Of a DNA stretch of 64,000 bases, positions 42,034-50,814 are shown in pieces. This stretch comes from Gallionellales bacterium GWA2_60_142 (GTDB lineage: Bacteria > Pseudomonadota > Gammaproteobacteria > Burkholderiales > Gallionellaceae). Made by a program: the position numbers and the translations under genes. The stretch's first letter is position 1. The number at the start of each line of letters is the position of its first letter. The notes under the pieces were generated by a model. That model was not told the DNA's origin and made no database searches. It was given only the letters and a program-made list of their open reading frames with translations. The stretch lies in contig MGWR01000061.1 of the NCBI GenBank assembly GCA_001801085.1, positions 62,001-126,000 on the forward strand. Direction: 5' to 3'.

Positions 42034-42108
42034 AGCCCCTGAAATAGCAATTCACGAGAATAAGTCTCGGGCAGCACTTCCGCTGCCTGCTCAATTCTGG
42101 AGCTCATC

Positions 42109-42267
42109 GTGAATTCATTCGAACTGCACACTCGCAATTCCGCAGCGCCGGCGTTGGCCCCGATTCCCGGTGCCGCACAGAACACACGCGGGTACGAGCA
42201 AAACCTGTCGGCACATCTGACGGAATCCCCTGCTGCATTGAAGCCCTATGTGTGCCGCAAACATTAA
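42109..42267 (+). pseudogene. AhpD/CMD-family gene remnant
   Basis: A GTG start behind GGAGCTCATC, like the intact gene at 48023. MNSFELHTRNSAAPALAPIP and LSAHLTESPAALKPY line up with MSTFKLHTIGSAPAASAPIL and LYANLAESPSTLKAY of that protein, then the frame ends at VCRKH. The CxxC part is lost; only 52 codons remain, directly before glutaredoxin. Confidence 0.85.
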
Positions 42268-42290
42268 CTCGACACATCGGGAGACAAAAA

Positions 42291-42551
42291 ATGTCAGGCA
42301 TCACGATTTACACCAAAAAACATTGCTCTTACTGCGTCCAGGCCAAGGTGCTACTCCAAAGCAAGGAATATTTGTTCCATGAGATCAGCCTCGAAGCGCA
42401 TCCGGAACTGCTGCTGGAAGTCATGGAGAGATCCGGACAACGCACCGTCCCGCAAATTTTCGTAGGCAACCAATCTGTCGGCGGCTTCACCGAGCTGTTC
42501 CAGAAAATATCGAACGGCGAGTTCGATGCATTAATTCAACCATCAACTTAA
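42291..42551 (+). CDS. grxC: Glutaredoxin 3-type protein
   Basis: 86 residues from 42291 (GGGAGACAAAAA upstream). Dithiol active site CSYC (about 12-15), then the TVPQIFVGNQSVGGFTEL cis-Pro and GG region, standard for GrxC. Reduces disulfides with glutathione. Next to a hydrolase with signal peptide; no strong functional link visible. Confidence 0.92.
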   Translation: MSGITIYTKKHCSYCVQAKVLLQSKEYLFHEISLEAHPELLLEVMERSGQRTVPQIFVGNQSVGGFTELFQKISNGEFDALIQPST

Positions 42552-42570
42552 CAATAACCGAGGAGCGATC

Positions 42571-43323
42571 ATGAAAACGATATTTAATCCAATCAAAAAA
42601 ACGGCACAAACCCTGGCCATGCTGGTGGCAATCACTTCGAGCGCCTGGGCCGAATTACCCAATCCCGGAATGACCATCGATCCTGCACGCACAGCGCTGG
42701 TCATCACCGATCCGCAGAACGACTTCCTGAGTCCCAAGGGCGTGACCTGGGGCGTGGTTGGCAAGAGCGTGGAGAAAAACGGGACGGTCGAGCATATCGA
42801 GCAATTGTTCAAGGCCGCCAAGGCAAATAATATTCCCGTGTTTGTCTCGCCGCATTACTACTACCAGCACGACCATCAGTGGAAATTCGAGGGCGCGCTG
42901 GAAACGCTGATGCACAAGATCGGCATGTTCGACCGCAAGGGCGCGTTGACCACGGAAGGCTTCAAGGATTCCGGTGCGGATTGGCTGAAGCAATACAAAC
43001 CGTATATCGAAGACGGCAAGACCGTGGTGACCAGCCCGCACAAGGTATACGGCCCGGAGACCAATGATCTGGTGCTGCAACTGCGCAAACGCGGGATTGA
43101 TAAAGTGATCCTCGCCGGCATGTCCGCCAACCTGTGTACCGAATCCCACTTGCGCGAATTTCTGGAACAGGGCTTTGAAGTCGCCGTGGTGACCGATGCC
43201 ACCGCCGCAGCGCAACTACCGGAAGGGGACGGTTACGAGGCCGCGCTGGTAAATTTCCGCTACATGGCCAACACCACCTGGAATACCGCACAGGCTGTCG
43301 AGGAAATAGGCAAGAGCAAGTAG
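42571..43323 (+). CDS. Isochorismatase-family cysteine hydrolase, exported
   Basis: 250 residues. Signal peptide about 1-27 (ends SAWA). Catalytic triad by family comparison: Asp in TDPQNDF, Lys in SPHKVYGP, Cys in MSANLCTESH. Members hydrolyse amides, ureides or vinyl ethers; the substrate is unknown. A periplasmic location is unusual for the family. A hairpin follows. Confidence 0.9.
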   Translation: MKTIFNPIKKTAQTLAMLVAITSSAWAELPNPGMTIDPARTALVITDPQNDFLSPKGVTWGVVGKSVEKNGTVEHIEQLFKAAKANNIPVFVSPHYYYQHDHQWKFEGALETLMHKIGMFDRKGALTTEGFKDSGADWLKQYKPYIEDGKTVVTSPHKVYGPETNDLVLQLRKRGIDKVILAGMSANLCTESHLREFLEQGFEVAVVTDATAAAQLPEGDGYEAALVNFRYMANTTWNTAQAVEEIGKSK

Positions 43324-43342
43324 GCCGGCTTTAATGCCGGCC
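43323..43342 (+). terminator. Hairpin after isochorismatase-family gene
   Basis: GGCCGGC-TTTAAT-GCCGGCC beginning at the stop codon; no T-run follows, so termination is uncertain. Confidence 0.5.
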
Positions 43343-43477
43343 ATTACCTGCCACTGACGGGAGATAAGTCTGGAATGAAAATTCAACCGGCGAATGCGGG
43401 CTATACCTCGTCAATCCAGAACAGGCACTGCCAAAAGAAGCAGATCAACCCACCCCACCACTTATGGAAATAACCTT

Positions 43478-44245
43478 ATGAAAAGCATCAATCACTCTAC
43501 GGCCTTGATCATAGGCGGATCAAGCGGGATGGGCCTTGCAACCGCGAGGCTGTTGCTGGAGCGCGACATTGCAACCGTCATTGTCGGCAGTTCACTGGAA
43601 AAGCTGGAAGCGGCAAAGCGCGAGCTTTCCGCATCCGGCAGTGTTGAAACCATTCAGGCCAACCTGTACGAGCAGGATGATGTGCAGCGTATTGTCTCGC
43701 TCGCCGAAAACCATGGCCGTCACATCAAATACCTGGTTAATGCAGCGGGATACTTCAAGCCAACATCATTCCTTGAGCACACTCCAGGGGACTACGACAC
43801 TTATATGGGTTTGAACCGCGCTGCCTTTTTCATTTCGCAGGCAGTGGCAAAAAACATGAAGGCAAACGGCGGTGGCTCGATCGTGCATATAGGTTCGATG
43901 TGGGCCAAACAAGCGATCAAGGCCACACCCTCTTCTGCATATTCGATGGCGAAGGCAGGATTGCACGCACTCACGCAGCACATGGCGATGGAGTTGGCCG
44001 ACCACAACATTCGTGTGAACGCTGTCTCGCCGGCGGTGGTGAATACGCCTATTTACAAGTCATTCATTGATCCGGGCAAGATCGTCGAAACACTCGCATC
44101 GTTCAACGCCTTTCACCCGATCGGAAGGATAGGCACACCCGAGGACGTGGCAAAAACCGTCGACTTTCTGCTGGCAGACGATGCGAGCTGGGTAACTGGC
44201 GCAATATGGGATGTCGATGGCGGGGTGATCGCCGGGCGAAACTGA
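43478..44245 (+). CDS. Short-chain dehydrogenase/reductase
   Basis: 255 residues. [17 protein letters not shown] cofactor loop, VNAAG, Ser in IGSMW, YSMAKAG (Y-x3-K), and the C-terminal [14 protein letters not shown] classical SDR. The substrate is unknown. Upstream 5' DNA to 43345 shows no other gene. Followed by an HPP-family gene on the same strand. Confidence 0.9.
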   Translation: MKSINHSTALIIGGSSGMGLATARLLLERDIATVIVGSSLEKLEAAKRELSASGSVETIQANLYEQDDVQRIVSLAENHGRHIKYLVNAAGYFKPTSFLEHTPGDYDTYMGLNRAAFFISQAVAKNMKANGGGSIVHIGSMWAKQAIKATPSSAYSMAKAGLHALTQHMAMELADHNIRVNAVSPAVVNTPIYKSFIDPGKIVETLASFNAFHPIGRIGTPEDVAKTVDFLLADDASWVTGAIWDVDGGVIAGRN

Positions 44246-44311
44246 ACGCGCCGATGCGCGTGCCTGGCTCAGGTGACGAGCGTTTAGGATTGCAACAGGA
44301 AAGGGAAACAG

Positions 44312-44821
44312 ATGTTGATATTCATGCGAAAGTTGCGGGGAGACGACATGCCGCTGCCACCGAGAGCGAGTCTGCAAGCTGTCGGCCTCGCGTGGCTGGG
44401 TGGTTTTCTGGCGATCGCCGTCCTCGCCGTTTTTTCGGACATGTACGCCGCAGCACTGCTGCTCGGCTCGTTCGGCGCATCATGTGTTCTGGTATTCGGC
44501 TACCCGGAGGTGCCATTCTCGCAGCCTAGGAATGTGCTGTTCGGTCACCTGATCAGCTCCGCAACAGGGCTGGCGTTCATGGCGCTGACAGGCCCGCACT
44601 GGTGGACGGTGGCCGGTGCCGTCGGCACCGCCATTGCGCTCATGATGCTCACCCGCACCGTCCATCCGCCCGCCGGCTCGAATCCCGTAATCATTTTTCT
44701 GGCCCAGCCAGGGTGGGGATTCCTGCTGTTCCCAACGCTGGCTGGAGCATGTCTGCTGATTGCCGTCGCACTGCTTTACAACAATGTGACGCGTGCAAGC
44801 CGCTATCCGAAATACTGGTAA
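44312..44821 (+). CDS. HPP-family membrane protein
   Basis: 169 residues with four hydrophobic segments and the name motif, RTVHPPAGSNP (about 117). Some HPP proteins carry nitrite in plastids and cyanobacteria; a transport role is inferred. Starts at 44324 or 44348 are possible. Convergent with a LysR gene. Confidence 0.9.
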   Translation: MLIFMRKLRGDDMPLPPRASLQAVGLAWLGGFLAIAVLAVFSDMYAAALLLGSFGASCVLVFGYPEVPFSQPRNVLFGHLISSATGLAFMALTGPHWWTVAGAVGTAIALMMLTRTVHPPAGSNPVIIFLAQPGWGFLLFPTLAGACLLIAVALLYNNVTRASRYPKYW

Positions 44822-44864
44822 ACGACCTGGCCGCCGTGAACGGACACCACAAAATAAATGGCCC

Positions 44865-45764
44865 TTAGTTCAGCGCCTTGTCCGCACGCAGTCGCTCGAC
44901 CGCGAGATCGACGAAACTGCGAATCTTCGCTGACTTGTGACGCCCTTCGCTGTGGATGACATGCACCGGCAGGTCGGTCCCTTCGTAGTCCCCGAGAACG
45001 GTTTTCAGTTCCCCCGAAGCAAGTTGCGGCGCTACCTGGTAGGACAACAGGCGCGTCAATCCATAACCTTGTCGCGCGGCCTCCAGCGCTCCGTCATTGG
45101 TATTTACAACGATGCGCGGCTGGATGCGCAGTGTTTGTTTTTCGCCGGCCGACTGAAAAATCCAGTCGTTCGTCGGCGAGAGTCCGCTCGACGCAACGAG
45201 GCGATGTTGTGCCAAATCATCCGGTGTCCGGGGAATTCCATGTTTTTCGAGATAGGCCGGTGCACCGACCACGACCCGGCGCACGCGCCCGACGCGGATG
45301 GCGCGCAGTGACGAATCCGGCAATTGGCCGATGCGGATGCCGACATCCATGCCCTCGTCAACCAGGTTCACGACACGATCGACAAACAGTGCCGACACCG
45401 TCGTTTGTTCGAAGGCCGACTGATACTCGGTAATGATCGGCATCACGCACAGCTTGCCAAAGAGCACCGGCGCCGTGACCGCCAATTGCCCGCGCGGCGT
45501 CGCATTGATGCCCGCTGCGGCGGCATCGGCCTCCTCCATCTCGATCATGATGCGGCGCGCGTCCTCAAGGTAGCGCGCCCCGGCTTCGGTCACGCGCACG
45601 ACGCGCGTAGTCCGGATGAGCAAACGCACCCCCAGCCGTTCTTCCAGCGCCACCACGGCGCGCGTCACCGCTGGAGGTGACATCTTCAGGTGCCGGGCAC
45701 CGCCGGCAAAACTTTCGGCTTCGGCAACGGCGACAAAGACGTTCATCAGGTGGAAACGGTTCAT
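44865..45764 (-). CDS. LysR-family transcriptional regulator
   Basis: 299 residues: FVAVAEAESFAGGARHLKMSPPAVTRAVVALEERLGVRLL is the HTH, then the substrate-binding part (AVTAPVLFGKLCVMPIITEY, DVGIRIGQLPDSSL). CrgA/AaeR-like subgroup. Divergent from the CMD gene at 45896, with an AT-rich 130-bp gap containing ATTCT/TAATTAATTA; it probably regulates that gene and its PNPOx-FNR neighbour. Confidence 0.93.
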   Translation of the reverse strand: MNRFHLMNVFVAVAEAESFAGGARHLKMSPPAVTRAVVALEERLGVRLLIRTTRVVRVTEAGARYLEDARRIMIEMEEADAAAAGINATPRGQLAVTAPVLFGKLCVMPIITEYQSAFEQTTVSALFVDRVVNLVDEGMDVGIRIGQLPDSSLRAIRVGRVRRVVVGAPAYLEKHGIPRTPDDLAQHRLVASSGLSPTNDWIFQSAGEKQTLRIQPRIVVNTNDGALEAARQGYGLTRLLSYQVAPQLASGELKTVLGDYEGTDLPVHVIHSEGRHKSAKIRSFVDLAVERLRADKALN

Positions 45765-45895
45765 TATTGTTTCTCCAATCGGAATAATTAATTACATTCT
45801 ATAGGTATTCTTGCTTTCAATCATCTTTGGCAAAGTGGCGACCGTCGGCAACACAGCGACACCCCAACCTCAACATCACGCAAAGGATGAATATC

Positions 45896-46441
45896 ATGGC
45901 CCGCATCAACGTCGTCACCCACGAAACCGCCAACGCCGAACAAAAGGCGCTTTTCGACGCGATCCAATCGCAACTCGGCATCGTCCCAAACTTTCTCAAG
46001 GTGTTCGCCAACTCGCCGGATGCCCTCAAGGCATTCCTCGGCCTGCACGGCATCGCCAACGGCGGCAGCCTCGATCCCCAGACCCGCGAACGCATCGCCC
46101 TTGCGCTGGCGCAACAGAACGCCTGCGAATACTGCCTGTCGGCGCACACCGCAATCGGTCGCAAGGCCGGCCTCAACGGTGCCGAGATGGATGCCAACCG
46201 TGCCGGCACCAGCCAGGATGCCAGAGCCGCTGCCGCCGTGAGGTTCGCCCGGGCCATCAATGATCACACCGGCGACGTCACCACCGACGAACTGGACGAA
46301 GTTCGCAGCGCCGGCTACAGCGAGGCGGAAATCGTCGAGATCATCACTCACGTCGGCATGAACATCCTGACGAACCTCATCGGCAGGGCCAGCCGCGTCG
46401 AAATCGACTTTCCGAAAGTCGACTTGAAACTCGCCGCCTGA
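45896..46441 (+). CDS. AhpD/CMD-fold peroxidase-like protein (1)
   Basis: 181 residues. Start at 45896 after AAAGGA (an ATG 9 bases earlier is too close to it). Active site NACEYCLSAH (E-x2-C-x2-C-H type with Glu), preceded by LGIVPNFLKVFANSPDALKAFLG, gives the carboxymuconolactone decarboxylase / AhpD fold. Likely thiol peroxidase or alkylhydroperoxidase activity. Next gene is the PNPOx-FNR fusion. Confidence 0.92.
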   Translation: MARINVVTHETANAEQKALFDAIQSQLGIVPNFLKVFANSPDALKAFLGLHGIANGGSLDPQTRERIALALAQQNACEYCLSAHTAIGRKAGLNGAEMDANRAGTSQDARAAAAVRFARAINDHTGDVTTDELDEVRSAGYSEAEIVEIITHVGMNILTNLIGRASRVEIDFPKVDLKLAA

Positions 46442-46492
46442 GAACGAGGCGATGGCGGAAGGGAACCCTTCCGCCTACGAAAGGAGACATCC

Positions 46493-47788
46493 ATGGCCAA
46501 CGCATTTTTCCATACTGCGTTCACACCGAACGTCAAGGCCGTGCAGACCCGCATGGGAAGCCGCGAGGCCTATGGCCTCCATGAGCAGGGCCCGGTGGAA
46601 GAACCCGAACTTGGTCCGAACGAGATCGCCTTCATCGAGGCGCGCGACAGTTTTTATCAAGGATCTGCAGGCGAAACCGGCTGGCCCTATGTCCAGCATC
46701 GCGGGGGGCCTGCCGGCTTCCTCAAAGTACTCGACGCACACACCGTCGGCTACGCCGACTTCGCCGGAAACCGTCAGTACATCTCGACGGGCAACCTCGC
46801 CGGCGACAACCGCGTCAGCCTGTTCCTGATGGACTACCCGCACCAGACCCGGCTGAAGATATTCGGCCGGGCGCAGGTGATCGACGAGGACAGCGATTCC
46901 GGACTGCTGGCACGTCTGGACAATCCCCATTACCGGGCGCGCGTTGAGCGCGGCATTGTCATCCGTATCGAGGGCTTCGACTGGAACTGCCCGAAGTACA
47001 TCACCCCCCGCTATACGGAAGGCGAAGTCGTGCAAAGGATCAAGCAGGCCACGTCGGCGCTGGCAGCGCAGGCTTCGCGGCAGAACGCACGGCCTGAGGA
47101 AGCGCTCGGCAACGGCGCGCTTGCGCTCACGGTCACCGGTGTCCGCCAGCTGACCCCGCGCATCCGCGCCTACGAACTGCATGCCGAAGACTGGGGCGAC
47201 CTGCCGCCGGCTGAGGCCGGCGCACACCTCGATGTGCCGGTGCGTCTTGTCGACGGATCGGTGGTCACGCGACAGTACTCGCTCGCGGCGGATCCCAGAC
47301 ACCGCGACATGTACGAGATCGCCGTGCTCCGCGAGAGCGACGGACGCGGCGGCTCGCGGGCGATCCACGAGACCTGGCAGATCGGCACGCGGCTGCGCGT
47401 CGCACCGCCGGCCAACCACTTTCCGCTGCACGCCGATTCGCGCCCTGCGGTGCTGATTGCCGGCGGGATCGGAATCACGCCGATCAAGGCCATGGCACAG
47501 GCACTGAAGCGGCGCAACGTACCGTTCGAACTGCACTACACGGGGCGGTCGCTCGCTGACATGGCCTACCGCGACCGGCTCGCAGTCGAATTTACGAACG
47601 GCTATTTCACCTATTTCAGCCGCGTGCCGGGCCACCGACGCCTCGATGTTGCCGAAGTGATGGAGCATGCTGCCGTCGGCGCCGTGTTCTACGTCTGCGG
47701 CCCGGTCGCGCTGATCGAGGCTGCGCGCACGGCCGCAAACCGGCTGGGTATCGCACCGGAGCGGGTGCAGCAAGAGTCGTTCTATTAA
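46493..47788 (+). CDS. PNPOx-like domain fused to ferredoxin-NADP reductase-like domain
   Basis: 431 residues. About 30-170 is a PNPOx-type flavin (FMN) fold: WPYVQHRGGPAGFLKVLD, YADFAGNRQYISTGNL. About 205-431 is an FNR module: RQYSLAADP (FAD), LIAGGIGITPIKAMAQAL (NADP), and YVCGP. The final [2Fe-2S] domain of phthalate-dioxygenase-type reductases is absent; the protein stops at QQESFY. Transfers electrons from NAD(P)H to a flavin substrate. Coupled to the CMD protein 51 bp upstream. Confidence 0.9.
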   Translation: MANAFFHTAFTPNVKAVQTRMGSREAYGLHEQGPVEEPELGPNEIAFIEARDSFYQGSAGETGWPYVQHRGGPAGFLKVLDAHTVGYADFAGNRQYISTGNLAGDNRVSLFLMDYPHQTRLKIFGRAQVIDEDSDSGLLARLDNPHYRARVERGIVIRIEGFDWNCPKYITPRYTEGEVVQRIKQATSALAAQASRQNARPEEALGNGALALTVTGVRQLTPRIRAYELHAEDWGDLPPAEAGAHLDVPVRLVDGSVVTRQYSLAADPRHRDMYEIAVLRESDGRGGSRAIHETWQIGTRLRVAPPANHFPLHADSRPAVLIAGGIGITPIKAMAQALKRRNVPFELHYTGRSLADMAYRDRLAVEFTNGYFTYFSRVPGHRRLDVAEVMEHAAVGAVFYVCGPVALIEAARTAANRLGIAPERVQQESFY

Positions 47789-47804
47789 CGTGAATCGAGC
47801 GGGA

Positions 47805-47850
47805 TCTTGTCCCTCTCGCCCGCTTGCGGGATAACCAGCGACTTGGCCGC
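47805..47850. repeat. Dispersed repeat, copy C (right half)
   Basis: On the minus strand GCCAAGTCGCTGGTTATCCC then GCAAGCGGGCGAGAGGG, as at 14723-14760. The left half is absent. Confidence 0.6.
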
Positions 47851-47908
47851 GGGCGCATCGTCGCCGTTCCGCCGGACAAGGTTCGCGGCCGACCCGCCGC
47901 AACACATC

Positions 47909-47946
47909 TCTGGATGATCGGACATAAATCCCGCTCTGGCAGTCAT
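47909..47946 (+). promoter_or_regulatory. 38-bp shared motif, copy 2
   Basis: TCTGGATGATCGGACATAAA then TCCCGCTCTGGCAGTCAT, 76 bp before the CMD start at 48023, the same spacing as copy 1 to its remnant. Confidence 0.7.
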
Positions 47947-48022
47947 GGAGACCTCCCCTCCGAATCCTGACAATGGATTCCAGCAACTCGTCCCGTTGCT
48001 TAACCAATTTCAGGAGATCATC

Positions 48023-48604
48023 GTGAGTACATTCAAGCTGCATACCATCGGCTCTGCCCCTGCGGCATCCGCCCCCATCCTCGAAGAGGCCAACAAAGGC
48101 CTGGGCTTCATCCCCAACCTGTATGCCAACCTGGCCGAGTCGCCTTCGACCCTGAAAGCATACAAGCAACTCGGCGCCCTGCTCGAACAGAGTGCCTTCA
48201 CCCCCGAAGAGCAGCAGGTCATCCTGATTGCCGTCAGCGTCGAGAACAACTGCTCATATTGCGTGGCGGCTCACTCGTTCATTGCCAAGAACATGGTCAA
48301 TGTCGCCGGCGAGGTTGTCGCGGCACTCCGCAATGACCAGGCGCTTTCAAGCCCCAAGCTGAATGCGCTGTCCCTGTTCGCAAAGGCTGTCGTGCGTGAG
48401 CGCGGCTGGGTCGCCGACAGTCAGGCGCTCAAGGATTTCTTCGCCGCCGGCTACGGCCGCCAACATGCGCTTGAAGTCGTGCTGGGCGTCACCATGAAGA
48501 CCCTGAGCAACTACGCCAACCATTTGATGGATACGCCGCTGGATGTCGTATTCGCCAGCGAAGAATGGGAAGCGACAAGCAAGGCCGCGTGCTGCGGGCA
48601 TTAA
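48023..48604 (+). CDS. AhpD/CMD-fold protein (2)
   Basis: 193 residues from a GTG at 48023, placed by CAGGAG and by homology with the remnant at 42109. Active site NNCSYCVAAHS (Cys-x2-Cys). The C-terminal tail SKAACCGH adds a CC pair. About 30 percent like CMD (1) and (3). Likely peroxide or thiol-linked. Followed by a tautomerase gene. Confidence 0.9.
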   Translation: MSTFKLHTIGSAPAASAPILEEANKGLGFIPNLYANLAESPSTLKAYKQLGALLEQSAFTPEEQQVILIAVSVENNCSYCVAAHSFIAKNMVNVAGEVVAALRNDQALSSPKLNALSLFAKAVVRERGWVADSQALKDFFAAGYGRQHALEVVLGVTMKTLSNYANHLMDTPLDVVFASEEWEATSKAACCGH

Positions 48605-48693
48605 TCCGGGAGGGGTAATTCGCACGCGAAGTTTGTGTGTGGTCGCCACTCAAGGGCATCAGTTCAAATTCAACCAATGAAAGGAAATCAATC

Positions 48694-48909
48694 ATGCCAC
48701 TCGTACAAATCAAGGGGATCAGCGGTTATCTGTCCATCGAGCAAAAACAGGAAATCATCCGCAAGGTCACCGATGCCGTGCTGTCGGTGGAAGGCGAAGG
48801 CCTGCGCTCCGTAACCTGGGTGCTGATCGAGGATGTTCCATCCGGCGCATGGGGCGTGGGGGGTACGCCTGTCAGCTCGGACGATCTTCGTGCGATGAGC
48901 AAGGCCTGA
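48694..48909 (+). CDS. 4-Oxalocrotonate tautomerase-family protein
   Basis: 71 residues from 48694 (AAAGGA). Pro immediately after Met (MPLVQIKGI), later VLIEDVPSGAWGVGGTPVS, complete for a catalytic 4-OT subunit. Acts as hexamer or similar. Substrate here unknown. Between CMD (2) and the redoxin. Confidence 0.92.
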   Translation: MPLVQIKGISGYLSIEQKQEIIRKVTDAVLSVEGEGLRSVTWVLIEDVPSGAWGVGGTPVSSDDLRAMSKA

Positions 48910-49019
48910 TTCTCGATGGCGTCCGAGGTGCAGTCGGCGAAGGCCGCCATCAATCAGTTCACGTCCCGCAAGGCATGTCCCTGCGGGATGTCTCAACCGA
49001 ATCGAAGAAGGGAATTATC

Positions 49020-49886
49020 ATGAATCTGATCAAGTCGATTTTCATCAGCAGTTACATGATGCTGATCATGGGTGTCACGGCATATTCTGGCTGGATGCTC
49101 TATCAAGGCGATAACTCACTGTCCTGGGGCGGAGCGATGCTGACTTCACTACCGATGTTGATGGTGCTCAGCCAGCTCATGATGCTGAAAAACACCGCGC
49201 GAACCAGCGTCCACTTCCCCGTTCCGAACCTCCTCGGCGCAAGCGGCGTACTGCTTTCCGCATGGGCATGGATAAACATGGATGCGGATATTCTTGCTCC
49301 CGCCCTGTCCATGATTGCCTGGGCTGGCTTCTGGCTTTATGCCTACTGGTTTTCGACCTTCGGCGGACGACAGCCGAGCATGAAAATGATCGTGGGAAAC
49401 AAGCTGCCAAAATTCAGCGTTCGCGGAACCGATGGCGCTTTCGTCACCTCGTCGCAATTGACCGACAAGCCGGCAATCCTGATTTTCTATCGCGGCAACT
49501 GGTGCCCGTTGTGCATGGCTCAAATCAAGGAGCTCGTTGCACACTACAAGGAAATCTCCGCGCTCGGCGTGCGGGTTGCGATGATCGCCCCGCAGCCGCA
49601 CAGCAACACTGTTGAGTTGGCGAACAAATTCGATGTGAAGTTCGACTTCCTGACCGACGAAGGCAATGCCGCCGCGCGCGCGCTCGGGATCGAGAATCCG
49701 AACGGCATACCGATGGGAATGCAGGCGCTCGGGTACGACAGCGAATCGGTTCTTCCGACGGTCATCATCACCGATCGTGACGGCAAGATCGTCTGGACTC
49801 ACGAAACCGACAACTACCGCATTCGTCCGGAACCGGATCTTTATCTCGACATCCTGCGCAGATACGGCGTGGTGGCCGGAGCCTGA
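49020..49886 (+). CDS. Membrane-anchored AhpC/TSA-type redoxin
   Basis: 288 residues from 49020. Four hydrophobic segments (to about 120), then a peroxiredoxin-like domain with ILIFYRGNWCPLCMAQIKEL: C-x2-C as in redoxins. YDSESVLPTVIITDRDGKIVWTHETDNYRIRPEPD closes it. Probably faces the cytosol. A decayed copy of its C-terminus is at 50644-50791. Confidence 0.88.
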   Translation: MNLIKSIFISSYMMLIMGVTAYSGWMLYQGDNSLSWGGAMLTSLPMLMVLSQLMMLKNTARTSVHFPVPNLLGASGVLLSAWAWINMDADILAPALSMIAWAGFWLYAYWFSTFGGRQPSMKMIVGNKLPKFSVRGTDGAFVTSSQLTDKPAILIFYRGNWCPLCMAQIKELVAHYKEISALGVRVAMIAPQPHSNTVELANKFDVKFDFLTDEGNAAARALGIENPNGIPMGMQALGYDSESVLPTVIITDRDGKIVWTHETDNYRIRPEPDLYLDILRRYGVVAGA

Positions 49887-49987
49887 CAGGAATTCGGCGT
49901 TGACGGATGGCGGCCGATTGGGCGCAGCTGCGACAACATGGTTCGCCCCGTCTTTTCCAGGGAAATGAAAATGATGGAGACCAAGCA

Positions 49988-50506
49988 ATGAATCAAACTT
50001 CGCATAATTCGACGGATGCATCTCTGGCCATTCTTCACGAGATCGGCCGTTCGTTCGGGTGCATTCCGAATCTCTTCCAGGCCTATGCAAAACATCCCCC
50101 TTTGCTGCAAGCCAACTGGAACAAAGTTAAGCAGTTGCTGCTGAACGGCAAGATGGCCCGCCTTCCCAAGGAGGTCATCGCGCTGCTCGTGTCGCATGAC
50201 AACGGCTGCAGCTATTGCATCGCGGCACATTCCGCCGCCCTGAAAAGCATGGGCGTGGGCGAGCGCCAGATCGAAGAGATGATTCAGGGCAACCTCGCAC
50301 CCCATTTGCACAAACGGGATATCGAGCTCGTTCTCTTCGCCCGCAAGGCCAACCAGCGTCACCATGACATCGACAAGGATGAAATCGACAGACTGGTCTC
50401 CTCGGGATACACGGAAGCCGAAATCGTCGAGGCACTGGGCGTCATGGAACTGTTCGCCGGATTCAACCGCTTCGCCAGAGCCATGAAGATCGAGGTGGAC
50501 TTCTGA
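49988..50506 (+). CDS. AhpD/CMD-fold protein (3)
   Basis: 172 residues from 49988. NGCSYCIAAHSAALKSMGV is the active site; IPNLFQAYAKHPPLLQANW and FNRFARAMKIEVDF are the fold edges. Third CMD gene in 5 kb. GGAGACC before ATG. Downstream is copy 3 of the 38-bp motif. Confidence 0.9.
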   Translation: MNQTSHNSTDASLAILHEIGRSFGCIPNLFQAYAKHPPLLQANWNKVKQLLLNGKMARLPKEVIALLVSHDNGCSYCIAAHSAALKSMGVGERQIEEMIQGNLAPHLHKRDIELVLFARKANQRHHDIDKDEIDRLVSSGYTEAEIVEALGVMELFAGFNRFARAMKIEVDF

Positions 50507-50573
50507 TGCGCAGTGAAGAGCGGAACAATGGATATAACCGTCTGGCAGTAATACACCCATGCAGATACAGAAC

Positions 50574-50611
50574 TGTGGACGATCAGACATAAATCCCGCT
50601 CTCGCGATCAT
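50574..50611 (+). promoter_or_regulatory. 38-bp shared motif, copy 3
   Basis: TGTGGACGATCAGACATAAA then TCCCGCTCTCGCGATCAT. The following genes are a redoxin remnant and the hypothetical at 50815. Confidence 0.65.
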
Positions 50612-50643
50612 GGAGGCGGCAACATAACTTCCTGATAATAGAC

Positions 50644-50791
50644 TACGACAGCGACACGGTGATGCCCCCTCGTCATCACCGACCACAACGACAGGATATT
50701 GTGGGCGCACGAGACGGACAACTACCGGGTGCGCCCCGAGCCGGACACTTTTCTGGGAGTGCTGTGCATGCATGGCGTAGTCGCGGCATGA
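50644..50791 (+). pseudogene. Redoxin C-terminal remnant
   Basis: YDSDTVMPP, then in the next frame LVITDHNDRILWAHETDNYR and VRPEPDTFLGVL to a stop: matches the C-terminus of the redoxin at 49020-49886. Frame shifted after MPP; the front is absent. Confidence 0.85.
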
Positions 50792-50814
50792 ATCCAACAT
50801 CAAGGAGATACAGC

